DNA from: an uncultured Hyphomicrobiaceae bacterium
GTDB taxonomy: Bacteria > Pseudomonadota > Alphaproteobacteria > Rhizobiales > CALHAX01
Length of the DNA: 64,000 nt
Direction: 5' to 3'
Assembly (NCBI GenBank): GCA_937931785.1
Contig: CALHAX010000001.1
Location: 1 to 64,000, forward strand
The notes below the pieces were generated by a model. That model made no database searches. It saw only the letters and a program-made list of their open reading frames with translations, and was not told the DNA's origin. The stretch's first letter is position 1; every line of letters starts with the position of its first letter. Positions 8,616 through 18,653 of the stretch are shown here, one piece after another. Both the position numbers and the translations under genes were made by a program.

Positions 8616-11393
8616 CTAATTGTCTTCCGCATCCGGTGGGCCGCTCTGATACTGCAGCACCAGACGCTGATAGGCATACCCGATCCCGATCAGCGCCCCA
8701 CCAAGACCGATGAACGAAAGCGCACGGAGCAACCCCGTGAGGGCACTCATATCAACCAGGAAGATTTTCAGTGTTGCGATAAGCAGTACCCCGAACCCGG
8801 CATGACGCAGGAGTTGCGACCGATAACGAATACCCGCATAGAGCAAGGCGAGTGCAAACCCGATCCAGACGGCGGACCAGGTATAAAGTTCTCCTTCCGA
8901 CGGGTTGAACCGCAAAACCGGTCCCTGGAAAATGCGCGATACTTCCAGCGTCAGGTAGGTAAAAGACAAGAGCAGCGCAAGCGCACCTGCCGCAAAGGCA
9001 AACGTCTCGGCAAATGTACGCGGCGTCCAGGGTAAACCGGGCAGGGCGGCGGCAGGCAGGATTTCACGCCGTCCCACAATCTGCCAGACCAGAAGCCCGC
9101 ACAAAAGAGCAGGAAGGGCATATGCCAACACGAGCGTGTTGACGAGCGTTCCACCTGCAAGGGCATCATGTGTCACCATGGGATGCTGAACAAACAGATG
9201 TCCGGTGGCAATCGTCACCAGACCAAACAATCCAACCAGATTGGCGGCCTGCATCATCAAACCATCATGGGTTCGCAAAGCACCCCACCGCAAACCCAGT
9301 GACAGACCAAGCCAACTGAGCGTGTGAATAGCTGTTTCAGCAAGTCCGAACCGCGATGCAAAGACATTGCCGCCGTTCATCAGGTGGCGGATTTCCATCC
9401 CGATCAGTGTAACACCGAAGGCCATCGCTGCGGCGCGTACAATCTGCGCTGGCAGGTCATCCCCATCGCGCAGCATCAGCCATCCGGCGGCTCCGAAGGC
9501 GACTGTCGGCAGTCCGTATCCGTAAAGGATCCAGTTGAACAGCGGTGTTGTGCCGAGCGCATCGCCGACGATACGAGGATCCCATATCAACCGGGCCACA
9601 ACCGCTGCGGCGAGGAGAGCAATAATCCATCGCAGGATGGGGATTGGGCGCTTGAGCGTAATCCATGCCAATGCGGGAGCCATGGCCGCCAGTCCGATGG
9701 TCAACCAACCACGTTCGAAATTAATGGCCAGCGCGAAGGCTACAAACGCACAGGTCGCCGCAGCCAAGGCACCAACGGTCCAGGAGCGATCAGACACTGC
9801 AACATCGGACATGGTATCGCGGCGATCAAGACGTTCCGTGAGGGTGCCGAACAGCGCAGCCAACGCAAGTCCTGCCATTGCGAAAGGAAGCGAGCGTTCG
9901 AAGTCTGCAACGCGCAGATAGCTGTACGCGAATGCCGAAACTGGCACAGTTGCCGCGATGCCGCCCCAGAACAATTGCGGCGTGCGTGTAAACGTGTGCC
10001 AGAGCGCCACGAGCAACAGGGCACCGGCACCAACGATTGCAAAGTTCAGAAAGCGCCCGTCATCGACCAGGCTGAATGCGGAAAGTGCAGGCAGTCGCAA
10101 AATATTGATCTCGGGCCATGTCAGGAGATGCCCGCCGAACGTCAACGCCGCGAGTCCAGCTAACGGGAGCCATTGCTGCCAACGCGTTGCCGACACCACA
10201 AACAGTGCTGCAACCACGGTCGTTGTCAGTGTTGCGATCGTTCCGTGCCCCTGAACAATCGCAAAGAGGACACACAGTGCCGCATTGGCTGCAAAGATCG
10301 GTAAAATCGCCCAGTCAAAACCTTGAGACGGATCGTTGTTGTCAGTTCGGAGAAAAACAACAGCAAGCACGGGCAGGATGATGATGAACAGGGCCAGAGG
10401 AACAGCATCGCCGGTCTTGTAAGTTGCAAGCAACCAGAGCACGCCCCACAGTGTTGCGCCGGCGCAGGCCAGCCATGCGAGGTTCAGCCATTTCCGAAAC
10501 CAGGCCGTGAGGTAAACGGCTCCGGTCAGTACGGCGAGGTAGATGAAAAGATTCCACGCCGATGGCGCGGTGGAAGAGACAAGGCCCGGTGTCACATAAC
10601 CACCAAGCAGTCCGACTGCTGCGATCCCTGGTCCGTGACGAACAGAAATCGCGAGGCCGCCAAACGAGATCAGCGCGAGGGCAGTAAACGCTCCGGCGTT
10701 GCCAAGAAATCCATAGAGCACGTAGGCGGCATAGGTTGTTGCGAAGGCCGTGATCAACCCGGCGGCCGTCAAGACTCCCGGAATGTAGGCGTGCGGGGCA
10801 TCACCCTTTTGCCTTGGCAATCTTGCCGCGAGTACACCCACCACGTCTGTGCGAAGAGTATATTCCCCCAACCCGAGGAGGATGGCTGCGAGCAGCGCCC
10901 CAAGGAAGATTCGCATGCCGGGACCGAGCAACCCCGCATCGATCGAATACTTTACCAGGAATATACCGCCAAGCGCCAACGCGATACCGCCGATCCAGAC
11001 GGTGAGTTGCGAGCCGAGCTTGTCCTCGAAATCCATCGACCGGCCTGCCGGTTTGGACGGCGGCGTTGGAGTTGGAGTTGTGGTTACGGACGAAGAGTGC
11101 GCGGCAACGTCAGCGACAGATGGCGGAGGTGGTACGCTTGGTCGAGATCTCTCGCTTTCAGATATTTCCGATACGCCTGGTGCATTATCCAGGGCGGTCT
11201 GCATTGTCGATGCGTCATCCCTGGGCGTCGCTTCAGAAATATCCGGCTTCACGTGCTTCAATGTTGCGAGTTCTTCACTCAGACCTCTCACGCGTGTCTT
11301 GAGTTCCGAAATCTGAAGCATTTGTATGAAACTGAGAAAGGCGCCAACCAGCAAAGCCAGCCCGAGCAGAATTCCCAAACTGATCAAGCCCAT
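8616..11393 (-). CDS. DUF2339-type large multi-pass membrane protein
   Basis: About 925 aa from ATG at 11393 (MGLISLGILLGLALLVGAFLSFIQ); coiled N-terminal segment then many TM helices; FEDKLGSQLTVWIGGIALALGGIFLVKYSID resembles DUF2339 proteins. Confidence 0.8.
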   Translation of the reverse strand: MGLISLGILLGLALLVGAFLSFIQMLQISELKTRVRGLSEELATLKHVKPDISEATPRDDASTMQTALDNAPGVSEISESERSRPSVPPPPSVADVAAHSSSVTTTPTPTPPSKPAGRSMDFEDKLGSQLTVWIGGIALALGGIFLVKYSIDAGLLGPGMRIFLGALLAAILLGLGEYTLRTDVVGVLAARLPRQKGDAPHAYIPGVLTAAGLITAFATTYAAYVLYGFLGNAGAFTALALISFGGLAISVRHGPGIAAVGLLGGYVTPGLVSSTAPSAWNLFIYLAVLTGAVYLTAWFRKWLNLAWLACAGATLWGVLWLLATYKTGDAVPLALFIIILPVLAVVFLRTDNNDPSQGFDWAILPIFAANAALCVLFAIVQGHGTIATLTTTVVAALFVVSATRWQQWLPLAGLAALTFGGHLLTWPEINILRLPALSAFSLVDDGRFLNFAIVGAGALLLVALWHTFTRTPQLFWGGIAATVPVSAFAYSYLRVADFERSLPFAMAGLALAALFGTLTERLDRRDTMSDVAVSDRSWTVGALAAATCAFVAFALAINFERGWLTIGLAAMAPALAWITLKRPIPILRWIIALLAAAVVARLIWDPRIVGDALGTTPLFNWILYGYGLPTVAFGAAGWLMLRDGDDLPAQIVRAAAMAFGVTLIGMEIRHLMNGGNVFASRFGLAETAIHTLSWLGLSLGLRWGALRTHDGLMMQAANLVGLFGLVTIATGHLFVQHPMVTHDALAGGTLVNTLVLAYALPALLCGLLVWQIVGRREILPAAALPGLPWTPRTFAETFAFAAGALALLLSFTYLTLEVSRIFQGPVLRFNPSEGELYTWSAVWIGFALALLYAGIRYRSQLLRHAGFGVLLIATLKIFLVDMSALTGLLRALSFIGLGGALIGIGYAYQRLVLQYQSGPPDAEDN

Positions 11394-11650
11394 GACGTAC
11401 CCCTCCGGGAAACAGCGTTGCACATCAATATAGTGCGTAGGCTTGTGATTGGAAGTGATCGTGCCAAAATCCGGTAATAACGCACGGGTTTGTTTCACTC
11501 TGACACACGGCGAAACCCAATCGAAATTCACCTGTCAAAAGTGTGAAAGGGAAACTTCAAAATGCGGAGAAAAAACTGCCATTTGCGAAACCATTCGTGA
11601 ACGGTTCGCAGCCATTCTGCAGCTCTGTAAAGGCAGGAGTATTGCGTAAC

Positions 11651-12373
11651 ATGTACAAGCCCACCGTCGCCGCTCTCGCGGCGCTTTCCATAGCTGCAGG
11701 TACCCTCGGTGCCGCAGCCGTCCCGGCGCAAGCCAAAACCATTCGAAAGAATTCCGAACACGACCGGATTGTCGTTGCATTCGACAAGGCTCACAAGCCA
11801 GGTCAGATCATTGTATCGTTTTCAGATCGTCGTCTCTATCATATCACGGAACGTGGTCGTGCCGTGAGTTATCCGATTGCAGTGCCGCGTCCACAAAGCG
11901 TATGGAAAGGCACCAACCGGATTACGCAGAAGAAGAAGAACCCGACATGGACACCAACCGCCTCGATGCGGCGTGAAAATCCAAATCTGCCTCGCCAGGT
12001 CGCTGGTGGAGATCCGCGCAATCCACTTGGGAGACGTGCGCTGTATCTTGGTTCGACACTCTACCGCATTCACGGTACGGATGCGCCCTGGACGATCGGC
12101 AAGAACGTGTCCAAGGGGTGCGTGCGGATGCACAACAGTCATGTGGCAGAACTTTACGAAAAAGTTCGTGTCGGCATGCGCGTCACTGCAACTTACAAGA
12201 GCTACAATACGGCAGCTCTCTCGCCTGTGACATACACACATAAGGCTGCCGCCCGTCCACGCAGACAACGCGTGATTCGTCGTGAAGTTCGCAATGGTCG
12301 CACAACGTATCGTACAACCTACCGCGCAGTTCAGAAGAAACCGGATCTGCTTGATTGGCTACTCGGAAGCTGA
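11651..12373 (+). CDS. L,D-transpeptidase (YkuD family), secreted
   Basis: Signal peptide-like N-terminus (MYKPTVAALAALSIAAGTLGAAAVPAQAKT); catalytic motif IHGTDAPWTIGKNVSKGCVRMHN. Confidence 0.93.
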   Translation: MYKPTVAALAALSIAAGTLGAAAVPAQAKTIRKNSEHDRIVVAFDKAHKPGQIIVSFSDRRLYHITERGRAVSYPIAVPRPQSVWKGTNRITQKKKNPTWTPTASMRRENPNLPRQVAGGDPRNPLGRRALYLGSTLYRIHGTDAPWTIGKNVSKGCVRMHNSHVAELYEKVRVGMRVTATYKSYNTAALSPVTYTHKAAARPRRQRVIRREVRNGRTTYRTTYRAVQKKPDLLDWLLGS

Positions 12374-12451
12374 CCTGAGACTAGTTCCGGATGCAGTTTT
12401 CAACATTTTGGGGAGGCTGATCACTGAGGGGCAGGGTGATCAGTTGTGGCA

Positions 12452-12486
12452 GGGCCGGTCAATCGACCGGCCCTGTTTGTTTTTTA
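12452..12486 (+). terminator. Rho-independent terminator after the L,D-transpeptidase gene
   Basis: GGGCCGGTC-aatc-GACCGGCCC followed by TGTTTGTTTTTT. Confidence 0.9.
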
Positions 12487-12879
12487 ATCTCCAATATAGG
12501 CAATGGCTTCAATCTCGACCAGCATGAGCGGATCGCTGAGGCGCGTTTGCACGGTTGTACGGGCTGGCGGATCGTTCGGGAAAACCTTTGCAAATTCCTC
12601 GTTCATGATCTGGAAGTCGTCGATGTCTTTCAGGTAGACATTGCATTTCAAAACATCGTCCAGCGTCGCGCCAGCTTCCTCGAGTACTGCACGGACATTT
12701 TTCAACGTTTGCACTGTCTGGGCACGCACATCACCAGGTGCACCTACTTCGCCCGTTTCATTCCAGCCGACCTGACCTGCTGTGTAGATCATGTTGCCGC
12801 CGCGCGTGCCTGGAGAATACGGAAATGTCGGGCGCGGCTGAAAGTCCAGTGACTTGGGGCGAATGGTCTGGCGTGGCAT
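12484..12879 (-). CDS. RidA/YjgF/YER057c/UK114 family protein
   Basis: MPRQTIRPKSLDFQPRPTFPYSPGTRGGNMIYTAGQVGWNETGEV...NVYLKDIDDFQIMNEEFAKVFPNDPPARTTVQ. Confidence 0.9.
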   Translation of the reverse strand: MPRQTIRPKSLDFQPRPTFPYSPGTRGGNMIYTAGQVGWNETGEVGAPGDVRAQTVQTLKNVRAVLEEAGATLDDVLKCNVYLKDIDDFQIMNEEFAKVFPNDPPARTTVQTRLSDPLMLVEIEAIAYIGD

Positions 12880-12918
12880 GATGTCGAACCTTCTCATGGC
12901 AATAATGATGGGATCAGT

Positions 12919-13368
12919 ATGGATATTGAAGACAGGGTCGCCAGCGAAATCTCGTCTTTGCACAAAGATCTTGCGCATTGGCTTTCCGGTCGGGTGGCGT
13001 GTGATCCAAAATTTTTTCGCACCGCATTCCGCAACCGGTTCCACGTTGCGTTCTATAACGTTCAACCTGCTGGGCTTGTCTTGTCGCGTACAGACCTGCT
13101 CCACGGCCTCGACTCCGGCTATGGTGCCAGCCCGAACTTCGACATTTGCATTCGCAATGTACGCGTTCGCCAGGTCGTGAGTGCAGACGAGTTCATTCTG
13201 GCCACCTACGAAGAATACCAGCGCGGAGCTCGCAACTCTGATCGCCCCATGAATGCGCGCCTTTCAACTGTCTTGTTCGAACAGCAAGATAGTGCACTGA
13301 TCTGGCACGCCATTCATGAAACTTGGTTGCCGGACGAAAATCACGATCCTGCATATTTTGTATTCTGA
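12919..13368 (+). CDS. Hypothetical protein, possibly NTF2/SnoaL-like (DUF4440 type)
   Basis: 149 aa ORF divergent from ridA; composition and pattern (ILATYEEYQRG...LSTVLFEQQDSALIWHAIHETWL) resemble DUF4440 proteins; weak assignment. Confidence 0.55.
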   Translation: MDIEDRVASEISSLHKDLAHWLSGRVACDPKFFRTAFRNRFHVAFYNVQPAGLVLSRTDLLHGLDSGYGASPNFDICIRNVRVRQVVSADEFILATYEEYQRGARNSDRPMNARLSTVLFEQQDSALIWHAIHETWLPDENHDPAYFVF

Positions 13369-13420
13369 ATGTCGCTAGCGCGCCACAACATCATCTCAGG
13401 CCGCGCGTGTATCAACCGGG

Positions 13421-13672
13421 AACGCAAGCAAGAGCAAAGTTCTGCAGAGCCACGAGAGCCGTGCCCGCGTTAAGATCCCTGGGTCCCTACGTAGTAGGTG
13501 GGTGCCGAGTGAAAGGGACCACGGTCCCAACCAGGGTCAGCTCCCTGATAGATCTTATAGGCCCCGGGAAATGTTGCGTGTCACGCGCACCACAGCCCTG
13601 CAGAAGGTTGAATGTAGGGTGCTTCGGTGTGGATTACCACTGCGGCACGCACGCTTGAGCAGCGCTTGCGTT
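13421..13672. ncRNA. Candidate structured RNA upstream of gapA (strand unresolved)
   Basis: Nested complementary segments: AACGCAAGC(13421-13429)/GCTTGCGTT(13664-13672); TCTGCAG(13441-13447)/CTGCAGA(13598-13604); GTGC-cc-GCGT(13461-13470)/ACGCGCAC(13583-13590); TAAGATC(13471-13477)/GATCTTA(13551-13557); CCTGG(13478-13482)/CCAGG(13531-13535); GTCCCT(13483-13488)/AGGGAC(13514-13519). Confidence 0.45.
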
Positions 13673-13836
13673 AAGATGAACGTGCAAAGTGTGGGCCGTG
13701 GCACCTGCAGCACTGGAAATCGCCCGCAAGGTGCGCTATCGCCACACCATCACCAGTTCGGCCCGGTCAGCACCCGTCTCGAGAGGCGGCACCACGCCCG
13801 CGGCCCTTTTCTCACACGACGTCAGGAGAGCACGCG

Positions 13837-14850
13837 ATGGCCACGAAGGTTGGGATTTCAGGTTTTGGACGGATCGGACGCAACGTTCTGCGTGCCTATG
13901 CGGAAAGTGGGCGGACCGATCTCGAATTCGTCGCCATTAACGACATCGCACCCAACGAAACGCTGGCGCACATGTTCCGCTACGACAGCACGCACGGTGT
14001 CTACGGCAAGGACGTGACGCTCGACGGCGATATGCTCGACATCGGGCTGAACACCGGGCCAGTCAAGATCTTCGCCGAGCGCAACCCGTCGGATCTGCCC
14101 TGGGGCGATCTGGGCGTGGATGTCGTGATGGAATGCACGGGCATTTTCACGGACGCTCCGAAAGCGCAGGCCCATATCGATGCCGGCGCCAAACGCGTGC
14201 TCGTCTCCGCACCATCGAAAGGTGCCGACGCGACGATCGTGTATGGCGTGAACAGCGACGGGCTGAAAGCCGATCACAAGATCATCTCGAATGCATCCTG
14301 CACGACGAACTGTCTCGCGCCAATTGCTCAGGTCCTGCACGAGCTCTGCGGCATCGAGCGTGGCTTCATGACCACGATCCACGCTTACACGTCGGACCAG
14401 CGCATCCTTGACGCGCCACATTCCGACATGCGCCGTGCCCGTTCGGCGGCTGTGTCCATGATCCCGACATCGACGGGGGCCGCCAAAGCCGTCGGTCTCG
14501 TGCTGCCGGAACTTGACGGCAAGCTCGACGGCACCTCGATCCGCGTGCCGACCCAGAATGTGTCCGTGGTCGATCTGAAAGTTGTCGCAAGCCGTGCCGT
14601 GACGCCGGATGAAGTCAACGCAGCCATGGAGAAGGCAGCCAACGGTCCGCTCAAGGGTGTCCTCGGGATCGCGAAGGAACCGCTTGTTTCGATCGACTTC
14701 AACCACAACCCGAATTCATCCACCCTGGACTGGGACAACACACAAGTCGTCGACGGCACGCTGGTCCGTGTTCTGAGCTGGTACGACAACGAGTGGGGGT
14801 TCTCCAACCGCATGCTCGACACGGCCGTGAAGGTTGGCGGTCTGGGGTGA
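13837..14850 (+). CDS. gapA: Type I glyceraldehyde-3-phosphate dehydrogenase
   Basis: 337 aa; [12 protein letters not shown]; active site [28 protein letters not shown]. Confidence 0.97.
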   Translation: MATKVGISGFGRIGRNVLRAYAESGRTDLEFVAINDIAPNETLAHMFRYDSTHGVYGKDVTLDGDMLDIGLNTGPVKIFAERNPSDLPWGDLGVDVVMECTGIFTDAPKAQAHIDAGAKRVLVSAPSKGADATIVYGVNSDGLKADHKIISNASCTTNCLAPIAQVLHELCGIERGFMTTIHAYTSDQRILDAPHSDMRRARSAAVSMIPTSTGAAKAVGLVLPELDGKLDGTSIRVPTQNVSVVDLKVVASRAVTPDEVNAAMEKAANGPLKGVLGIAKEPLVSIDFNHNPNSSTLDWDNTQVVDGTLVRVLSWYDNEWGFSNRMLDTAVKVGGLG

Positions 14851-14992
14851 GAAACGATCCGGCATCTGCCGGATCAATCGACCCAGTGAACCGATTGGAA
14901 GTGCCGAACGACCCGAGGTCATGCCGAGGGGCCGTCCGATCGATCACGTTGTGAACTTCAGGCATGTAAAGTACTCCAGAATGAGGGATGGC

Positions 14993-15086
14993 TTATAGCG
15001 CGTCTGATTCAGATTGAATCATGACGCGCCCATTCTACTGGCGCCAACAGCCCACCGGTGCCTCCTACAACGTCGGACACCCCTTA
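14993..15086 (+). repeat. Dispersed ~94 bp intergenic element, copy 2
   Basis: TATAGCGCGTCTGATTCAGATTGAATCATGACGCG...GTCGGACACCCCTTAG; central part diverged. Confidence 0.8.
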
Positions 15087-15121
15087 GGCTGCCCCTTTTT
15101 TGTGCGCCACAATACGCGTGC

Positions 15122-15416
15122 GCGAGCGGCTCCACGCGGCGAACGCTGGAGTTGAGATTTGTCCCTTCACACCAGACAGGAGGCGTGGAGCGGTAAGGGC
15201 GTCGGCAAAGCCGATGTCGCCGCGACAGGGAAGATGTAAAGGCAGGCGAGGCATCTGTTTTGCGCCGTCTGTATATGTAATTTGGTGGCGCTCGCTGGGG
15301 CGGCTTCGACTTTTCGAAGGCGCCGGGATGCATGTGTTCGCAGTGAGAGGGCGCGTCATGACCAAAACGGTCATGGCACGCCTTGGAGTGCCCCGCACAA
15401 ACGATTTTCGGCTTAT
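15122..15416 (-). repeat. Hairpin-rich repeat C' (inverted copy of 6816-7108)
   Basis: Reverse complement reads ATAAGCCGAAAATCGTTTGTGCGGGGCACTCCAAGGCGTGCCATGACCGTTTTGGTCATGACGCGCCCTCTCACTGCGAACA, as in C. Confidence 0.9.
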
Positions 15417-15473
15417 CTGTACCGACCCAGTGTACTTTCGGACAACGCGCAGACCAAAGCCGAACGGTCCCCC

Positions 15474-16235
15474 TCACCGCACCGCCGACACCAGATAGTT
15501 CACGTCAGTATCGTCCGCCAAGCTCCACACATCCCGCAGCGGATTGAACACCATGCCCTTGCGTTGCACGAGCGCCAGTTCGTTTGCAGTCATGGCACTT
15601 TCCATCTCTTCAGGCGTTACGAACTTCTCCCACTGGTGGGTGCCCTTGGGGAGCCAGCGGAGGATGTATTCGGCGCCGATGATGGCGAGACCCCAGGCTT
15701 TCAGGGTGCGATTGATGGTGGACATGACGAGCAGGCCGCCGGGTGCCACGAGTTGCGCGCAGGTGGCGACGAAATCGTCCGGGCTCGGAACATGCTCGAT
15801 CACTTCGAGGGCGAGGACCACGTCGAAGGTCTGCCCTTCTTCGACCAGCGTTTCGGCGGTGGCATTGCGGTAGGTGATGTCGAGGCCGCCCGCTTTCGCA
15901 TGCACACGGGCGGCTTCGATGCCGCTGCCGGCCGGGTCGATGCCGGTGACCGTGCCGCCAAGGCGGGTCATGGGTTCGCAGATCAGGCCCCCGCCGCAAC
16001 CGATGTCGAGCACGCTCAAGCCGTCGTAAGGACGCGGGGTCGCGCCGTCGCGATCATGAATATCGCAGATGTTGTCCTTGATGAACTGGAGGCGTGCGGG
16101 GCCGATCTTGTGGAGCGGTTTGAATTTGCCCGCCGCGTCCCACCAGTCGTCGGCCCAGCTGGCGAAGCGGGCGACCTCTTCCGGGTCGAGATTTTCGTGG
16201 GCGGGATCGCGGGCGTCGAAGGATGTGTTGGTCAT
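15474..16235 (-). CDS. ubiG: Bifunctional 2-polyprenyl-6-hydroxyphenol methylase / 3-demethylubiquinol 3-O-methyltransferase
   Basis: From MTNTSFDARDPAHENLDPEEVARFASWADDWWDAAGKFKPLHKIGPARLQFI...LSVLDIGCGGGLICEPMTRLGGTVTGID; TFDVVLALEVIEHV. Confidence 0.95.
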   Translation of the reverse strand: MTNTSFDARDPAHENLDPEEVARFASWADDWWDAAGKFKPLHKIGPARLQFIKDNICDIHDRDGATPRPYDGLSVLDIGCGGGLICEPMTRLGGTVTGIDPAGSGIEAARVHAKAGGLDITYRNATAETLVEEGQTFDVVLALEVIEHVPSPDDFVATCAQLVAPGGLLVMSTINRTLKAWGLAIIGAEYILRWLPKGTHQWEKFVTPEEMESAMTANELALVQRKGMVFNPLRDVWSLADDTDVNYLVSAVR

Positions 16236-16463
16236 CTCCCAGAGGTCGCCGCGGGCGCGCGTTTCGTCAAGACCGTTGCGGCAATGAGCCCACGTCCGCT
16301 TGGGCGTCATGCCGCCGAAGGGCGGTATCCATGGCTCTTTCCGCCAACGCCATCCCAACATGGAGCAATCGTTGTGACAGAAAAAGCGGTTCGGAACTTC
16401 ACGTCGCCCGTGTCGGTTTTCCGTTTCGACACCTGTCGTGGATCCATCTCCTCGCATTCGATA

Positions 16464-16570
16464 GGATGACGGCTGTGGGAATGTGAGAGAGGCGTCGAAC
16501 GATGGGTTCTGGGGACATTCCCCAGGATGACAAATGGTGGATGCGCAACACCCCGAAGTGATATTGGGAC
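16464..16570 (-). repeat. Repeat D' (inverted copy of 6321-6426)
   Basis: Reverse complement GTCCCAATATCACTTCGGGGTGTTGCGCATCCACCATTTGTCATCCTGGGGAATGTCCCCAGAACCCATCGTTCGACGCCTCTCTCACATTCCCACAGCCGTCATCC. Confidence 0.8.
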
Positions 16571-16766
16571 CGCAGTCCAACGCCGACCACAACCGTCATG
16601 CCCGCGAATGCGGGTACCCACGGGGGTATGCACTTGTATTCGGTTGATGTTCGACACCAAGCCACGCTAGAAACTTTATTCCCAGCAGACCTGTCATCAA
16701 CGGGATACTTTTGCATGATCCGTCGATTTGTGCGTCCGTTGCAATCCAGTTGTCCAGGTACGTCAC

Positions 16767-17576
16767 TTACCCCTCCCACAGCACCGGAAAAAAACTCTCG
16801 TCCATCTCCGTTGTCGCGGTCCGTTTGTATCGGGAATACACTGGACTCACATTCGTCTCGTGAAACTGTGCGGCGCTCGACATACAGTGTGCAACCACGG
16901 AACGGCGTGGATTTTTCCCGCGGTTGTCGCGTGAGCCGTGCCAGGTGCGTCCATGATGGAGCACGGCGCTGCCGGCGGAAACCTCGATCGGTACGATATC
17001 AGGCTCTGCGACGTCTGCTGCCTTGGCTGCCTGGTGCAGGTCTGCCAGCGGATCGTCCGGCGCGTGGAATTGATGGATTGGCGGAGAGAGCGGCCACAGG
17101 TGAGAGCCGCGCACATATTCGATGGTGCCCTGATTGGCCCGCGTGTCGTCCAGCGTGATCCAGCACGTCATCATTTCGTTCGGGACGATCCAGTCCTGAT
17201 AGCTGTCGTCCTGATGGAAACCGAGCGGTTTGGTTCCGGGAGGTTTCCAGATGATGTTGTCCTGATTGATCCGTGCGCCGGGCCAGCCGCGCAATGTGGC
17301 GCAGGCTTTGCCGATGTCAGGGCGCAGCACGATTGAAGCAATCGTCCGGTCGGCTTTCCAGGCATTGCAGATCTGTCGGGTGACATCGTCCGGATCGCGC
17401 CCGGTGCGCCAGTTCCATTCATCAGGCTGGAGGCCTGTTTCGAACGTCCCGGAGAAAAGGGGTTCGAAGCGTGCACGACCAGCTTCAACTGCTGCGGCAT
17501 CGAGCACATCTTCGACCACGACAAATCCGTCGCGGCGAAATGTTCCGATCTGATCGTCGGTGAGTGCGAAAGCCAT
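16767..17576 (-). CDS. Phytanoyl-CoA dioxygenase (PhyH) family protein
   Basis: FRRDGFVVVEDVLD N-terminus; LGFHQDDSYQDWIVPNEMMTCWITLDDTRANQGTIEYVRGSH; LHHGRTWHGSRDNRGKNPRRS. Confidence 0.9.
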   Translation of the reverse strand: MAFALTDDQIGTFRRDGFVVVEDVLDAAAVEAGRARFEPLFSGTFETGLQPDEWNWRTGRDPDDVTRQICNAWKADRTIASIVLRPDIGKACATLRGWPGARINQDNIIWKPPGTKPLGFHQDDSYQDWIVPNEMMTCWITLDDTRANQGTIEYVRGSHLWPLSPPIHQFHAPDDPLADLHQAAKAADVAEPDIVPIEVSAGSAVLHHGRTWHGSRDNRGKNPRRSVVAHCMSSAAQFHETNVSPVYSRYKRTATTEMDESFFPVLWEG

Positions 17577-17594
17577 GGGACGTGGAAATTTCAG

Positions 17595-17774
17595 CTACAA
17601 TCCGCGCACGAGGTTGCCGACCGCCAGGACGACATAGGCAAAAACCGCGAACCAAAAATTCTGATTTGGAAACTTGAACGGGATCGGCAGGATACCGAGC
17701 TGGCTGATCACGGCGAGCGTGACGAGCAGGAGTGAAATCAGGAAGACAAAAATCGTTGGAGGATTCAGTCGCAT
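17595..17774 (-). CDS. Small membrane protein, hypothetical
   Basis: MRLNPPTIFVFLISLLLVTLAVISQLGILPIPFKFPNQNFWFAVFAYVVLAVGNLVRGL; two hydrophobic segments. Confidence 0.6.
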   Translation of the reverse strand: MRLNPPTIFVFLISLLLVTLAVISQLGILPIPFKFPNQNFWFAVFAYVVLAVGNLVRGL

Positions 17775-17868
17775 GGCGTGCGTCTCCATTCACGGCCGCG
17801 GAAAAGAACCACCAGTTTAGGGATAATTCGTTACAATTGAAACCACAGCCTCGCATCGACGAAATGGA

Positions 17869-18546
17869 TCATCGAATCCGCCGCGTCGTGAGCGTACGCG
17901 GCACTCGATTGGGGATTTTTCGCCCCGTTTGACGCCACAACGCGATCGTCACACCACTCATGAGAAGAAAGACGAGTGCCATGATCGCGAAGTGCGCCGG
18001 GCCAGTGATGGCTGCGTGTTTTTTGCTTTGCGACGCCTGGAACCACGGTTTGAAATCAACAGTGCCACGATCATAGCGCCAGAAAATCTGCCGTGCCATG
18101 GCATGTCGCGCGTGCTGAGTGTCACGATGCTGCTTGGATGTGGTTTGCGAGGTTTCGCTCACAAGTGGTGGCAGATCGTCTGGGATAGTGTGACGAGGGT
18201 GGGCGTGCATCAAAGTGTCATCAAAGGGCGCATCGACAATTGCAACCGTCTGAACGGTACCACCAGCGAACAGGCCGCTTCCGGAGGTATTGAGTGCAAG
18301 AGCCGGTCCGTTGGCGAGCGTGATGACGCCGAATGACAGTATGGCTGTGAAGACAGAAAGAGGTCGAAGAGGAGGCCGGGCTATGGGAGTGGCAAGCCCG
18401 AACGAGGCCATCCGATTCAGAAATTGCATTGTGTGATGCCCCATATACGCATGATGAAGTGTGGTGCAGTGGCCCGATCTCCACAGACGCTGCAGCACGT
18501 TTCTGTTGTCGCAAAGACAGTGAGCCATCAGAATCTGGCGACGCAT
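17869..18546 (-). CDS. Hypothetical protein with N- and C-terminal hydrophobic segments
   Basis: 225 aa ORF; internal ATG starts possible (MQFLNRMASFG...); no family recognised. Confidence 0.45.
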   Translation of the reverse strand: MRRQILMAHCLCDNRNVLQRLWRSGHCTTLHHAYMGHHTMQFLNRMASFGLATPIARPPLRPLSVFTAILSFGVITLANGPALALNTSGSGLFAGGTVQTVAIVDAPFDDTLMHAHPRHTIPDDLPPLVSETSQTTSKQHRDTQHARHAMARQIFWRYDRGTVDFKPWFQASQSKKHAAITGPAHFAIMALVFLLMSGVTIALWRQTGRKIPNRVPRTLTTRRIR

Positions 18547-18653
18547 GGTCCGGAATGTGGCAATTCAGGTTTGTACGCGATGTATCGCGTTCATGTGATC
18601 CGACAGACACACATCAAAGCATCAGGCAATGTTCAGTGCGAGGGTAACAAGAC

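Noticed and set aside
10323-11477. 384 aa + strand ORF antisense to the DUF2339 gene
   Set aside because: Shadow ORF; the opposite strand encodes a coherent multi-TM protein.
15282-16469. 395 aa + strand ORF antisense to ubiG
   Set aside because: Runs through repeat C' and antisense to ubiG; artefactual.
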